Shown in pieces: positions 35,939 through 45,637 of a stretch of 64,000 nt of DNA. Below the pieces are notes generated by a model. That model ran no database searches. It was not told where the DNA came from and worked only from the letters and a program-made list of their open reading frames with translations. Source of the DNA: Pantoea phytobeneficialis (lineage in GTDB: Bacteria > Pseudomonadota > Gammaproteobacteria > Enterobacterales > Enterobacteriaceae); contig NZ_CP024636.1 of assembly GCF_009728735.1 (NCBI RefSeq), positions 2,688,659 to 2,752,658 of the forward strand. Direction: 5' to 3'. The translations under genes were made by a program, and so were the position numbers. Position 1 is the stretch's first letter. Each line of letters opens with the position of its first letter.

Positions 35939-37669
35939 ATGCCCCGAATAAAAAAATTTCTGGGAAAAGACCAGATTCAAGCTCCATTTAATCCCTTTCG
36001 TTTTCGCCTGATCTGTCTGGGTGTGCTCTCCTGTCTGGGCCTGTTGCTGGCACGCGTCGGCGATTTGCAGCTGATTAACCACCCGATGCTGGAACACGAA
36101 GCGGATCAGCGTTCACTGCGTACCGTGACGTTGCCGACTAACCGTGGCACCTTACTCGACCGCGATGGTGAAGCGCTGGCACTGAGCGTGCCATCGCGCG
36201 ACATCATCGCTGACCCGATGCGGGTGCTGGAGAGTAACCCGGACTTTACCAGCGCCAAATGGGCCTACCTGGCGAATGCGCTGAATATGCGCCCGGACCA
36301 ACTGGCGCAGCAGATTGTGGCCAACCCGAAAAAACGCTTCCTCTATCTCGGGCGAAAAATTGAACTGAGTATCGCCAAAGATATTGCCGCGCTGCGCCTG
36401 AAAGGCATCAGCTCGGTGTATGACGACAGTCGTTTCTACCCGATGAGTGAAGCCGCAGCACCGTTGATTGGTATCGTTGGCGCGGATAACAACGGTCTGA
36501 ACGGCCTGGAAAAAGGCTTTGATCGCCTGTTACATGGCGAAGAGGGTAAAGAGGTTTATCGCCAGGATAAAAATGGCGACATCATCTCGATGATTGATTA
36601 CCAACCACCGCAGCAGCCGCCGACGGTGCAACTGAGTATCGACAAATTTGACCAGTACACGCTGTTTAGCAAGTTGCGCGATGGCGTGTTGCTCAACAAG
36701 GCCGATTCCGGTGCTGCGGTGTTGGTGAAAATCGATACCGGGGAAATTCTGGCGATGGCCTCCTATCCGTCGTTCAACCCCAACAACTATGACGATGCTA
36801 CCCCGGCGCAGATGCGTAACTCGGCGATTAACGACAGTTACGAACCCGGTTCCACCGTGAAGCCGTTGGTGGTGCTGGAAGGTCTGGAGCGTCATCTGGT
36901 GCGCCCTGACTCGGTGATTGATACCTCGCCTTATTCGGTCAACGGCCATCTGATCCGCGACGTCGGCCACTGGCCGCGTCTGACCATGACCGGGATTTTG
37001 CAGAAATCGAGTGATATCGGTGTTTCCCATATCGCGCTGGCGATGCCTGCGGAAGCGCTGGTCAATACCTATCAGGCCTTTGGCCTCGGTAAACCTACCG
37101 GGCTGGGGCTGACCGGTGAAAGTGTCGGTTACTTCCCGCTGCATCGTGAACGTTGGGCGGATATTGAACGCGCCACCTTTGCCTTCGGCTACGGCCTGCG
37201 CGTTACGCCACTGCAAATTGCGCGTGAATACGCCACTCTCGGCTCCTATGGCATCTACCGACCGTTATCAATAACCAAGGTGACGCCGCCAGTGTTGGGC
37301 ACCCAGGTGGCCGATGCACAAATGGTACAAACCGTGGTGCATATGCTGGAGAGCGACGTCCTGCCGGGCGGCACCGGGGTGAAAGCGGCGGTGCCGGGCT
37401 ATCGCCTGGCGACCAAAACCGGTACCGCAGAGAAAATGGGTAGCAGCGGCAAGTACGATGGCGGTTACGTCAACTACACCGCCGGCATTGCGCCTGCCAG
37501 CCATCCTGAAGTAGCGCTGGTGGTGATGATCAACCATCCAACCGCCGGGGATCACTTTGGTGGTTCGGTAGCCGCACCGGTATTCGGCAACATTATGGGG
37601 CCGGTGCTGAAGCATATGAACATTGCGCCGGATGCGATCTACAGTAAACCGACACCAGATAAATCTTAA
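35939..37669 (+). CDS. FtsI/PBP3 paralogue (class B penicillin-binding protein)
   Basis: This 576-residue protein has one N-terminal membrane segment (about 22-40), a pedestal domain and a transpeptidase domain with Ser305-Thr-Val-Lys308 (acylation site) and Lys493-Thr-Gly495. The SxN motif reads Ser357-Ser-Asp359 where FtsI has Ser-Ser-Asn. It is colinear with E. coli FtsI but lacks its C-terminal processed tail. It is far from the dcw cluster, so it is an extra copy, comparable to Salmonella PBP3-SAL, which serves division at acidic pH. The ribosome-binding site before ATG 35939 is weak. It lies between two Omr-type RNA genes. Confidence 0.9.
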   Translation: MPRIKKFLGKDQIQAPFNPFRFRLICLGVLSCLGLLLARVGDLQLINHPMLEHEADQRSLRTVTLPTNRGTLLDRDGEALALSVPSRDIIADPMRVLESNPDFTSAKWAYLANALNMRPDQLAQQIVANPKKRFLYLGRKIELSIAKDIAALRLKGISSVYDDSRFYPMSEAAAPLIGIVGADNNGLNGLEKGFDRLLHGEEGKEVYRQDKNGDIISMIDYQPPQQPPTVQLSIDKFDQYTLFSKLRDGVLLNKADSGAAVLVKIDTGEILAMASYPSFNPNNYDDATPAQMRNSAINDSYEPGSTVKPLVVLEGLERHLVRPDSVIDTSPYSVNGHLIRDVGHWPRLTMTGILQKSSDIGVSHIALAMPAEALVNTYQAFGLGKPTGLGLTGESVGYFPLHRERWADIERATFAFGYGLRVTPLQIAREYATLGSYGIYRPLSITKVTPPVLGTQVADAQMVQTVVHMLESDVLPGGTGVKAAVPGYRLATKTGTAEKMGSSGKYDGGYVNYTAGIAPASHPEVALVVMINHPTAGDHFGGSVAAPVFGNIMGPVLKHMNIAPDAIYSKPTPDKS

Positions 37670-37781
37670 TGAAATCAGGATGTAAACGAGATTGCGGAGT
37701 TTTCACACCTCGTTGCATTTCCCAGAATTCGGTTGCGTTTTCCGGCTGTCGTCATCACACCGATGATGCGAGGATGAAAGT

Positions 37782-37872
37782 CCCAGAGGTATTGATTGGT
37801 GTGAAGAATGGCAGCCGATGCTGCTCACCCTGTTCAGTTGCACCGACCCACGCAGATGCGTGGGTTTTTTTT
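37782..37872 (+). ncRNA. omrB: OmrA/OmrB-family small RNA, copy 2
   Basis: The predicted RNA (about 91 nt) begins CCCAGAGGTATTGATTGGTG, matching the first 20 bases of E. coli OmrA, has a variable middle, and ends in CCCACGCAGATGCGTGGG followed by eight T. The terminator stem has compensating changes relative to copy 1 (CCTGCGC/GCGCAGG versus CCCACGC/GCGTGGG), good evidence for a conserved structure. It lies 112 bp after the FtsI paralogue. Symbol is by position and is tentative. Confidence 0.9.
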
Positions 37873-38093
37873 ATCTGCGATACCAGGCCAAACTGCTTGT
37901 TATCGTCCTGCTTAATCGTTCACACCTCTTATCTATCTCTTAACGTTCCGCCGCCAACAAAAAAATATCTCGTCGTGTAACGTATTACCTAACGCACCGC
38001 GATGTCGCATTCCATCAAGGTCCGCCAGCCCCTTACTGTGTTGGTAGCGCAGGTAAGGGGCGTATTTATTGCCTTTGTTGAGTCGACAACCCT
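37873..38093. other. Intergenic region with 9-bp inverted repeat upstream of RHH gene
   Basis: No gene is visible. GCCCCTTAC (38028-38036) and GTAAGGGGC (38053-38061) form a perfect inverted repeat with a 16-bp gap, 32 bp before the ribbon-helix-helix gene. It could be that protein's own operator or an mRNA hairpin; the flanking GTATTTATT is not a clear U-run. Confidence 0.45.
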
Positions 38094-38282
38094 ATGCCAA
38101 AACTCAAAGACAGAACGCCGAAAGGCGAGGGCCGCTCAGCGGCTTTTCAGCTGCGTATTCATCCCGAATTGCATAATCAGCTACGCGAACTGACCGATGA
38201 CGACAATGTCACCTTGTCCTGTTGGTTAAAGGATCTGGCACGACGTGAATTACGTCGTCGTGGCATTGAGCCGAAAGGGTAA
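38094..38282 (+). CDS. Small ribbon-helix-helix (Arc/HicB-like) protein
   Basis: The 62-residue protein has the ribbon-helix-helix pattern: a basic N-terminus, beta-strand SAAFQLRIHP, then helices ELHNQLRELTDD and TLSCWLKDLARRELRRRG. Such proteins are antitoxins or small DNA-binding repressors. No toxin gene is adjacent, so it is an orphan antitoxin or a stand-alone regulator. ATG 38094 has a poor ribosome-binding site. An inverted repeat upstream is a candidate operator. Function beyond DNA binding is not predictable. Confidence 0.65.
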   Translation: MPKLKDRTPKGEGRSAAFQLRIHPELHNQLRELTDDDNVTLSCWLKDLARRELRRRGIEPKG

Positions 38283-38284
38283 TT

Positions 38285-38440
38285 AGCGCGATAAATCGCG
38301 CCGCTACATCAGGGGACAAAGTTTAGCAGTGGCGCTAAAAGTCGACGATCCCGTAGCGGCGCGATTTATCGCGCGATAACTTCTATGCATACCCGAAAAC
38401 CCGCGAAAAGCTAAAAAACACAGCGATTTATCGCACGAAA
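38285..38440. repeat. Dispersed palindromic repeat, copy 6 (two units plus a decayed unit)
   Basis: A half-unit ending GCGCCGCTAC (38285-38307), an inverse unit GTAGCGGCGCGAT (38353-38374) and a decayed remnant CAGCGATTTATCGCAC (38421-38436) lie between the RHH gene and the first RND operon. The orientation is opposite to the usual doublet. Confidence 0.75.
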
Positions 38441-38507
38441 GGTTTACCATTTTCGTTTCGAAAATATGTTTTACGCAACCTTAACAGCTGCGCCATTGCC
38501 TCCTGCC

Positions 38508-38546
38508 TACAATGACTTTCCTTGAGAGTAATCATTCTCATTACTT
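38508..38546 (+). promoter_or_regulatory. RND operon 1 promoter region with Fur-like box
   Basis: TACAAT (38508-38513) is a good -10 element. Immediately downstream GAGAGTAATCATTCTCATTAC (38525-38545), read on the minus strand, contains GAGAATGATTA, the core of enterobacterial Fur boxes (AATGAGAATGATTATC). A site over the transcription start would repress. The -35 element is not clear. Iron control of this pump is an inference. Confidence 0.35.
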
Positions 38547-38570
38547 TCCCCAATCTTGTTGAGAAAAACT

Positions 38571-39707
38571 ATGCGCCTGAAACTTCTTTCTGCCAGCGTG
38601 GTGTTTTTACTGGCAGCCTGTGATCAGGGTGGAGCGACACCCGCCGCGTCTGCGACACCGCAAGTCGGCGTTGTTACTCTGAAAACCGAACCCGTAACGC
38701 TGGTCACGCAATTGCCTGGCCGTACCAATGCGGTTCGTACCGCTCAGGTGCGCCCGCAGGTCAGTGGTGTGATCCAAAAAATCCTCTTCACCGAAGGTGG
38801 GGAAGTCAAAGAGGGGCAGCCGTTGTATCAGATTGATCCGGCGACCTATAAAGCGTCTTATGACAAAGCGATGGCGACCTGGCAAAACGACGCGATGGTT
38901 GCGAAACGCTATCAGCCGCTGGCTGCCGCCCATGCCATCAGCCAGCAGACCTACGATGACGCGGTAGCTGCGGAGCGTGAAGCTAAAGCTGATGTGGAAA
39001 CCGCCAAGGTCAACCTCGACTACACCCTGGTAAAAGCGCCGATCTCCGGGCATATCAGCCGTTCGCTCTACACTGCCGGTGCGCTGGTGACTAGCGGGCA
39101 GACGGACTACCTTGCCACCATTACGCAGCTCAACCCGATCTATGTCGATGTGAATGAGTCCGCCACCGATCTGCTGCGTCTGCGCCGGGCACTGGCGGAA
39201 GGCAAAATTGCCAAAGTGGGTGACAACACCGCGGCGGTGGGGCTGACGCTGGAAGATGGCAGCAAATATAGCGAACAAGGCAAACTGGCCTTCTCGGAAG
39301 TCAACGTTGATACCGCCACCGGCACCGTGGTGCTGCGTGCCGTGTTCCCGAACCCCAGTAACGAATTGCTGCCAGGTATGTATGTTCATGCCAGCTTCCC
39401 GCAGGGTATCCAGCAACAGGGCATTTTGGTGCCGCAGGAATCCATCATGCATGACACCAAAGGGCAGCCTTATGTCTATGTGGTGAAAAGCGACAACACC
39501 ATCGCACAGCGCAGCATCAGCACCGGTGAAATGATCCACGGCGAGTGGCTGGTTACCGGCGGTCTGCAAGAGGGGGAAAATGTGGTGGTGAACAACCTGC
39601 AAAGTGTTCGCAGCGGCGTTAAAGTGACCACCACCGCCGCCAATACCAATGACACGCCATCCGCTAATGCCGTCAGCCTCTCCATGACTGATGCTGCGGC
39701 ACAATAA
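38571..39707 (+). CDS. RND efflux periplasmic adaptor (AcrA/MexA family)
   Basis: The 378-residue precursor begins with a lipoprotein signal (VVFLLAAC, Cys17), followed by the barrel-sandwich/lipoyl halves (VRPQVSGVIQKILFTEGGEV and APISGHISRSLYTAGALV), an alpha-hairpin between them, and beta-barrel and membrane-proximal domains. It is of the AcrA/AcrE/MexA type. It heads a three-gene operon adaptor-permease-outer membrane factor. ATG 38571 keeps the lipobox near the N-terminus. A Fur-like box lies upstream. No local TetR repressor is encoded, unlike acrAB. Confidence 0.92.
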   Translation: MRLKLLSASVVFLLAACDQGGATPAASATPQVGVVTLKTEPVTLVTQLPGRTNAVRTAQVRPQVSGVIQKILFTEGGEVKEGQPLYQIDPATYKASYDKAMATWQNDAMVAKRYQPLAAAHAISQQTYDDAVAAEREAKADVETAKVNLDYTLVKAPISGHISRSLYTAGALVTSGQTDYLATITQLNPIYVDVNESATDLLRLRRALAEGKIAKVGDNTAAVGLTLEDGSKYSEQGKLAFSEVNVDTATGTVVLRAVFPNPSNELLPGMYVHASFPQGIQQQGILVPQESIMHDTKGQPYVYVVKSDNTIAQRSISTGEMIHGEWLVTGGLQEGENVVVNNLQSVRSGVKVTTTAANTNDTPSANAVSLSMTDAAAQ

Positions 39708-39716
39708 GGGGGCGTC

Positions 39717-42700
39717 ATGTCTAAGTTTTTTATTGAACGCCCGATATTTGCATGGGTTATCGCGATCATTGTGATGCTGGTAGGGGCGATTGCGACGCTC
39801 AATCTGCCGGTTAACCAGTATCCGAATATCTCGCCTCCGGCGGTTTCCATCTCCGTTACCTATCCCGGTGCCAGTGCCGAAACCACGCAAAACACCGTGG
39901 TACAGGTGATTGAGCAGCAGCTCAACGGTCTGGACGGCTTACGCTATCTGGAGTCGAGCAGTGCGTCGGACGGTAGTGCGCAGATCATCGCTACCTTTAA
40001 TCAGGGCATTAACCCGGATATCGCCCAGGTACAGGTGCAGGACCGTGTGTCCCTGGCCGAATCTCAGCTACCGACTGATGTGACACAGCAGGGCATCCGT
40101 ATCCGTAAGTACCAGAAAAACTTCATGATGGTGGTGGGGTTGATCTCGAAAGACGGCAAGCTGACCAACGGCGACCTGGCCGATATGCTGGTGTCGAAGC
40201 TGGAAGATCCGATTTCACGTACTCCCGGTGTCGGCGACTTTATGGTGCTGGGTTCAGAATACGCCATGCGTATCTGGCTCGATCCGGCCAAGTTGTATAA
40301 GTACAACCTGATGCCAAGCGATGTCAGTACGGCTATCGATAACCAGAACGTGCAGGTTTCTTCCGGTTCGTTGGGCGGGCTGCCAACGATTCAGGGCGCC
40401 AAAACCCAGGCGACCGTGCTGGGCAAAACCCGTTTCACCACGGTGAAACAGTTTGAAAACGTGCTGCTGAAAGTGAACAGCGACGGCTCGCAAGTGCGCC
40501 TGAAAGATGTGGCGTCCGTGGCCCTTGGTCCACAGAGCTACGGCATTGATGCCACCCTGAACGGTAAGCCTGCGGCCGGTATCGCGCTGCGTCTGGCGAC
40601 CGGTGCTAACGAACTGAACACCGCCAAAGCAGTACGTCAGACCATTGCTGACCTGAAAGACGCCTTGCCGGATAACGTGGAAGTCACCTATCCCTACGAC
40701 ACCTCGCCGGTAGTGAGCGCCTCCATCGAAGAAGTGGTGAAAACCCTGATCGAAGCGGTCATCCTGGTGTTCTTCGTGATGTTGGTGTTCCTGCAAAACC
40801 TGCGCGCGACCCTGATCACCACCCTGGTGGTGCCGGTGGTGCTGCTGGGGACATTCGGTATCCTCGCCGCCTTTGGTTACAGCATTAACACCCTGACGAT
40901 GTTCGGGATGGTGCTGGCGATAGGGCTATTGGTGGATGATGCCATCGTGGTGGTGGAGAACGTCGAGCGTGTGATGCACGAAGAAAAGCTCGATCCGAAA
41001 ACCGCCACCATTAAATCGATGCAGCAGATTCAGGGGGCGTTGTTCGGTATCGCACTGGTGCTGTCGGCGGTACTGCTGCCGATGGCCTTCTTCTCTGGTT
41101 CGACCGGGGTTATTTATCGTCAGTTCTCGATCACCATTGTGTCCGCAATGGCGCTGTCGGTGATTATGGCGTTGATCTTTACCCCGGCGCTCTGTGCCAC
41201 CTTCCTGAAAGCCAGTTCGGCAGAACACAAAACTACCGGGTTTGCCGGTTGGTTTAACCGTAAATTCGACAGCGGCGCGATGCACTACACCCGTGGGGTG
41301 AATAAAGTGATCTCGCGTCGTGGCCTGTTTTTGGTGGTGTATCTGGTGATTGTGGGCGTGACCGGCTTCCTGTTTACCCGAGTGCCGACCACCTTCCTGC
41401 CGAACGAAGACCAGGGTCTGATGATGGTGCAGATGACCTTGCCGGTAAACTCGTCGTCGCAGCGTACCCAGCAGGTCATCAACGATCTGAATGATTATCT
41501 TCAGAAAAATGAAGCCTCGGTGGTGACCACCACCTTTGGCGTGGCAGGGTTTAACTTCGCCGGTCGCGGGCAGAGTAACGCTATGGCGTTTGTGCGCCTG
41601 AAGGACTGGGGAGAACGTACCCACAGCGGCCAGAGCGTGCAGGATTTGGCGAACCGGGTCATGGCTCACTTCGCCAACTACAAAAACGCCAAAATCTTCG
41701 CCATGGTACCGCCCGCGGTGATGGAACTGGGGAACGCCACCGGTTTTGACCTCTACTTGCAGGATACGGGCGCGCACACCCACCAGCAGATGATGGATGC
41801 CACGCATCAGCTGATTGATCTGGCAAACAAAGATCCACGTCTGGCTCAGGTGCGTATGAATGGCCTGGAAGATGAACCGCAGTATCAACTGGAGATCAAT
41901 GACGAGAAAGCCAGCGCGCTGGGCCTGAGCATGACCGACATTAATAACACCCTGTCGGTGGCCTGGGGTTCGAGCTATATCGACCAGTTTATGTATAACG
42001 GCCGCGTGAAAGAGGTCTATCTGATGGGGAAAGCGGATTCGCGTGTCACGCCGTCCGACCTCAATAAATGGTACTTCCGTAACTCCAGCGGCACCATGGT
42101 TCCGTTCTCCGCATTTGCCTCGGGTAAATGGGTATATGGTTCGCCCCACTTCGAACGTTTCAATGGCCTGACGGCGGAAGAGATTCTTGGTTCCCCGGCA
42201 CCGGGTAAGAGTACCGGTGAAGCGATGAAAGCCGTAGAAGATCTGGCAAAACAGTTGCCGAGCGGCTTCCGTGTGCAGTGGTACGGCATCTCCTATGAGG
42301 AACAGGCTTCCGGTAACCAGACCACGCAGTTGTATGCCATCTCGATTCTGGTGGTATTCCTGTGTCTCGCCGCGCTGTATGAAAGCTGGTCGATTCCGTT
42401 CTCGGTGATTCTGGTGGTGCCACTCGGCGTGCTGGGTACCATTTGCGCCGTGTTGCTGCGCGGCTTGCAGAACGACGTGTTCTTCCAGGTTGGGTTATTA
42501 ACCACCGTCGGACTGGCGGCGAAGAACGCCATATTGATTGTTGAATTTGCCAAGGAGCTGCACGAACGGGAAGGTAAGAGCCTGATTGAGGCGGCGGTGG
42601 AAGCAGCACGCCTGCGTATCCGCCCGATTATCATGACCTCGATGGCCTTTATCCTCGGAGTCCTGCCGCTCACCATCTCTAACGGTGCCGGCGCGGGCAG

Positions 42701-42851
42701 TCAGCACTCCATCGGTACGGCGGTAGCGGGCGGGATGATTACCGCAACCTTCCTCGCCATCTTCTTTGTGCCGATGTTCTACGTGGTGGTGTCGCAATTC
42801 TTTGCGCGTAAGAAAAAAGCATCCGTAGAGGGGGTGCAGCATGATAACTAA
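39717..42851 (+). CDS. RND efflux permease, HAE1 (AcrB/MexB family)
   Basis: The 1044-residue inner-membrane pump has the AcrB layout: N-terminal [17 protein letters not shown], twelve membrane segments, two large periplasmic loops, and the proton-relay Asp pair in [19 protein letters not shown]. The C-terminal half repeats the pattern with [15 protein letters not shown], supplying the relay Lys. It should export hydrophobic or amphiphilic compounds as a homotrimer. It starts 9 bp after the adaptor gene and overlaps the outer-membrane factor by 11 bp. Confidence 0.94.
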   Translation: MSKFFIERPIFAWVIAIIVMLVGAIATLNLPVNQYPNISPPAVSISVTYPGASAETTQNTVVQVIEQQLNGLDGLRYLESSSASDGSAQIIATFNQGINPDIAQVQVQDRVSLAESQLPTDVTQQGIRIRKYQKNFMMVVGLISKDGKLTNGDLADMLVSKLEDPISRTPGVGDFMVLGSEYAMRIWLDPAKLYKYNLMPSDVSTAIDNQNVQVSSGSLGGLPTIQGAKTQATVLGKTRFTTVKQFENVLLKVNSDGSQVRLKDVASVALGPQSYGIDATLNGKPAAGIALRLATGANELNTAKAVRQTIADLKDALPDNVEVTYPYDTSPVVSASIEEVVKTLIEAVILVFFVMLVFLQNLRATLITTLVVPVVLLGTFGILAAFGYSINTLTMFGMVLAIGLLVDDAIVVVENVERVMHEEKLDPKTATIKSMQQIQGALFGIALVLSAVLLPMAFFSGSTGVIYRQFSITIVSAMALSVIMALIFTPALCATFLKASSAEHKTTGFAGWFNRKFDSGAMHYTRGVNKVISRRGLFLVVYLVIVGVTGFLFTRVPTTFLPNEDQGLMMVQMTLPVNSSSQRTQQVINDLNDYLQKNEASVVTTTFGVAGFNFAGRGQSNAMAFVRLKDWGERTHSGQSVQDLANRVMAHFANYKNAKIFAMVPPAVMELGNATGFDLYLQDTGAHTHQQMMDATHQLIDLANKDPRLAQVRMNGLEDEPQYQLEINDEKASALGLSMTDINNTLSVAWGSSYIDQFMYNGRVKEVYLMGKADSRVTPSDLNKWYFRNSSGTMVPFSAFASGKWVYGSPHFERFNGLTAEEILGSPAPGKSTGEAMKAVEDLAKQLPSGFRVQWYGISYEEQASGNQTTQLYAISILVVFLCLAALYESWSIPFSVILVVPLGVLGTICAVLLRGLQNDVFFQVGLLTTVGLAAKNAILIVEFAKELHEREGKSLIEAAVEAARLRIRPIIMTSMAFILGVLPLTISNGAGAGSQHSIGTAVAGGMITATFLAIFFVPMFYVVVSQFFARKKKASVEGVQHDN

Positions 42852-44247
42852 AACCTTCAATTGGGCGTTGCTGCCGCTGGCCGCCGCACTGGGCTTAACC
42901 GGTTGTACTATGGAGCCGCATTACCAGCGGCCATCCATGCCAGTGGATGCGCGCTACGATCAACCCACGGCGGTGGGCAACGTCGCGGATTTGCCGTGGC
43001 AGAACTTCTTTAATGACGCGACGATGCGCAACCTGATTCAGCTCTCGCTCGACAACAACCGCGATCTGCGTGTGGCGGCATTAAACGTGGAAGAAGCGCG
43101 TAACGATGTGACGGTGCAGCGTGCGGCATTGATGCCATCGATTGACGCCACCGCCAGTCAGACCTCGGCGCATGAGCCGGGTAATCTGTACAACACTAAA
43201 ACCACCGGTCCGGTGACCTATCACGAGCTGAACGCCGGTCTGGGCGTTACCTCGTGGGAGCTGGATTTCTTTGGTCGTTTGCGCAGCCTGCGTGATCAGG
43301 CTCAGGAAACGTATCTCTCCACGGCGGCCACGGAACGCGCCACCCGCATCTCGCTGATCTCCGAAGTCGCGACTGCATGGCTGACCTTGTGTTCGGATAA
43401 TGATCTGCTGCATCTGGCACAGAACACCGCGCAGAGCCAGCAGGACTCGTACCGTCTGACCAAAATGAGTTACGACGGCGGCGTCAGCAGCGATCAGGAT
43501 CTGGCGGAAGCGGAAAGCACGGTGCGCGCCGCCGAAGCCGACGTTGCCAGCTACACACGTCAGGCGCGTCAGGATGTCGATGCGCTGCGGCTGTTGGTCG
43601 GCACCGATTTACCGGTATCGCTGTTGTCACATGCCACGCTGGACGCAAACTGGCAGTTCCCGGCTACGCCTGCCGGGTTGCCGTCAGATTTGCTGACGCG
43701 TCGCCCGGATGTGATGGCGGCTGAGCATACCCTGAAAGCGGCTAACGCCAATATTGGCGCGGCGCGTGCCGCCTTCTTCCCGAGTATCACGCTGACCGCC
43801 TCCGGCGGATCAACCAGTAGCTCGTTGGGCAGTTTGCTGGGTGGTGGCACCGGAGCCTGGTCGTTTGTGCCGTCAATTAATCTGCCGATTTTTGACGGTG
43901 GCAAAAACGAAGCCAACCTGAACATCGCGCATATCGAGAAACGCATCGAGATCGCCAACTATGAGAAAGCGATCCAGACCGCGTTCAAAGAAGTGAACGA
44001 TGCGCTGGCGGGGCAGGACACCTGGCAGGATCAAATGTCGGCCCTGCAAAAAGAGGTAGGTGCGAACCAGCGCGACTACGACTATTCTGAATTGCGTTAT
44101 AAGCAGGGCGTTGATAATTATCTCAATGTGTTAGTCGCCCAACGTTCGCTTTACAGTGCGCAACAGTCGTTGATCAGCGCGCATCTGGGCCAGTTAAGCC
44201 AGAAAATCACGCTGTACAAGGCATTGGGTGGCGGCTGGAAATCCTGA
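42841..44247 (+). CDS. RND outer-membrane factor lipoprotein (OprM/NodT family)
   Basis: The 468-residue precursor has a lipobox GLTGC (Cys22) and two OEP repeats typical of NodT/OprM channels ([13 protein letters not shown]..., and [34 protein letters not shown]). It completes the first RND system, so the pump does not depend on TolC. Its start lies inside the permease gene, so translation is coupled. A terminator follows at 44337. Confidence 0.93.
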   Translation: MITKTFNWALLPLAAALGLTGCTMEPHYQRPSMPVDARYDQPTAVGNVADLPWQNFFNDATMRNLIQLSLDNNRDLRVAALNVEEARNDVTVQRAALMPSIDATASQTSAHEPGNLYNTKTTGPVTYHELNAGLGVTSWELDFFGRLRSLRDQAQETYLSTAATERATRISLISEVATAWLTLCSDNDLLHLAQNTAQSQQDSYRLTKMSYDGGVSSDQDLAEAESTVRAAEADVASYTRQARQDVDALRLLVGTDLPVSLLSHATLDANWQFPATPAGLPSDLLTRRPDVMAAEHTLKAANANIGAARAAFFPSITLTASGGSTSSSLGSLLGGGTGAWSFVPSINLPIFDGGKNEANLNIAHIEKRIEIANYEKAIQTAFKEVNDALAGQDTWQDQMSALQKEVGANQRDYDYSELRYKQGVDNYLNVLVAQRSLYSAQQSLISAHLGQLSQKITLYKALGGGWKS

Positions 44248-44336
44248 GCTTCTTAACGGAATCCTTACGGTTTGAGCATGGAAAAAATCCTGCTCTTCCG
44301 CCGATAATACGCCCGGTAATGATTTACCTTTGAAAT

Positions 44337-44363
44337 AATCCCCTGCTTTTCAGGGGATTTTCC
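44337..44363 (+). terminator. Terminator of RND operon 1
   Basis: AATCCCCTG (44337-44345), CTTTT loop, CAGGGGATT (44351-44359) then TTCC. It separates the two RND operons, so the second probably has its own promoter nearby (GATAAT at 44302-44307 precedes the hairpin) or depends on read-through. Confidence 0.75.
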
Positions 44364-44389
44364 ATTTATCTGATGACCTGAAGAACCTA

Positions 44390-45637
44390 ATGAAGACCAA
44401 CGTACCTCGCTCCGCTTTCTCTCGCTGGCTGAAATGGCTGCTGCTGTTAGTTGTGCTGTTAATTGTCGCTGGCGTGATCTGGCGCGTAGTCGGGGGGCAT
44501 GCGCCGGGTGGTATGCCATCGGGTGGTGAACGTGGCGGTCGCAGTGGTCATCGTCCGGCCGGTGGTCCTCCGGGCATGGCGATGATGATGGGCGGTGCAA
44601 CCCTGGTGCATAGCGGTGTGGCCAGTACGGCGGATGTGCCGGTCTACCTTAATGCATTGGGTACGGTGATCCCCAACGCCAGCGTGACCGTCACCAGTCG
44701 GGTGGCGGGCCAGCTGGAAAAAGTCTACTTCACCGAAGGACAAAAAGTGGCAGCGGGCCAGTTGCTGGCGCAGATCGATCCGCGCAGTTATCAGGCGACG
44801 CTGGCGCAATATCAGGGCGATCTGGCACAGAACCAGGCGTTACTGAAAAGCGCAGAGCTGACGCTGACACGCTATAAAAAACTCTATGCGCAGGACTCGC
44901 TGGCGCGTCAGGATCTCGACACGCAAACCGCCACGGTCGGCCAGTATCGGGGTGCGGTGGCTGCCGATGAAGCGCAGATCGCCAGCGCCAAACTGGATAT
45001 CGAATATTCGCGTATCACCTCGCCGGTCAGCGGTCGCGTCGGCTTACGCCTGGTCGATCCCGGTAATATGATCCAGACCACCGACACCACCGGCATTGTG
45101 GTGGTGACACAGATGCAACCGGCGGCGGTGACCTTTAGCGTGCCGCAAAGCAATATCCCGCAGCTGACCAAAGCGCTGCACAACAATCAGAGCCTGCCAG
45201 CGACGGCATTTGATCAGGACAACACCACGGTGCTGGCGCAGGGTGACGTGCGCTATATCGGTAACCAGATCGACACCAGCACCGGCACCATCGAACTGAA
45301 AGCCAGCTTCCCGAACGAAGACGAGTCGCTGTTTGCTAACCAGTTCGTCAACCTGCGTCTGCAAACCGATACGCTGAAAAATGCCACGGTGATCCCGGCG
45401 CAGGCATTGCAGTTGAGTAGCGACGGCAGCTTTGTGTTCATCATCAACAAAGACAACACCGTGACGCGCAAAGCGGTCACCACCGGCCCTGCCTTCGGTG
45501 AGGATCAGCAGGCGATCCTGAAAGGGGTTGAACCGGGCGATCGTCTGGTGACGGAAGGTATCGATCGCCTGACCGACGGCAGTAAAGTGACGCTGGCCGA
45601 TGAGAGCAAACCGACTGCGACCGCCGAGGCCAAATGA
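44390..45637 (+). CDS. mdtA: RND periplasmic adaptor, MdtA/MuxA type
   Basis: The 415-residue protein has an N-terminal membrane anchor (about 13-36), a Gly/Arg/Met-rich linker ([20 protein letters not shown]...), then the adaptor core with [24 protein letters not shown] and [20 protein letters not shown]. It has no lipobox, as in MdtA. The stop overlaps the next permease start by 4 bp. The four-gene order adaptor-permease-permease-outer membrane factor matches Pseudomonas MuxABC-OpmB; E. coli mdtABC is followed instead by mdtD-baeSR. Symbol by family. Confidence 0.88.
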   Translation: MKTNVPRSAFSRWLKWLLLLVVLLIVAGVIWRVVGGHAPGGMPSGGERGGRSGHRPAGGPPGMAMMMGGATLVHSGVASTADVPVYLNALGTVIPNASVTVTSRVAGQLEKVYFTEGQKVAAGQLLAQIDPRSYQATLAQYQGDLAQNQALLKSAELTLTRYKKLYAQDSLARQDLDTQTATVGQYRGAVAADEAQIASAKLDIEYSRITSPVSGRVGLRLVDPGNMIQTTDTTGIVVVTQMQPAAVTFSVPQSNIPQLTKALHNNQSLPATAFDQDNTTVLAQGDVRYIGNQIDTSTGTIELKASFPNEDESLFANQFVNLRLQTDTLKNATVIPAQALQLSSDGSFVFIINKDNTVTRKAVTTGPAFGEDQQAILKGVEPGDRLVTEGIDRLTDGSKVTLADESKPTATAEAK

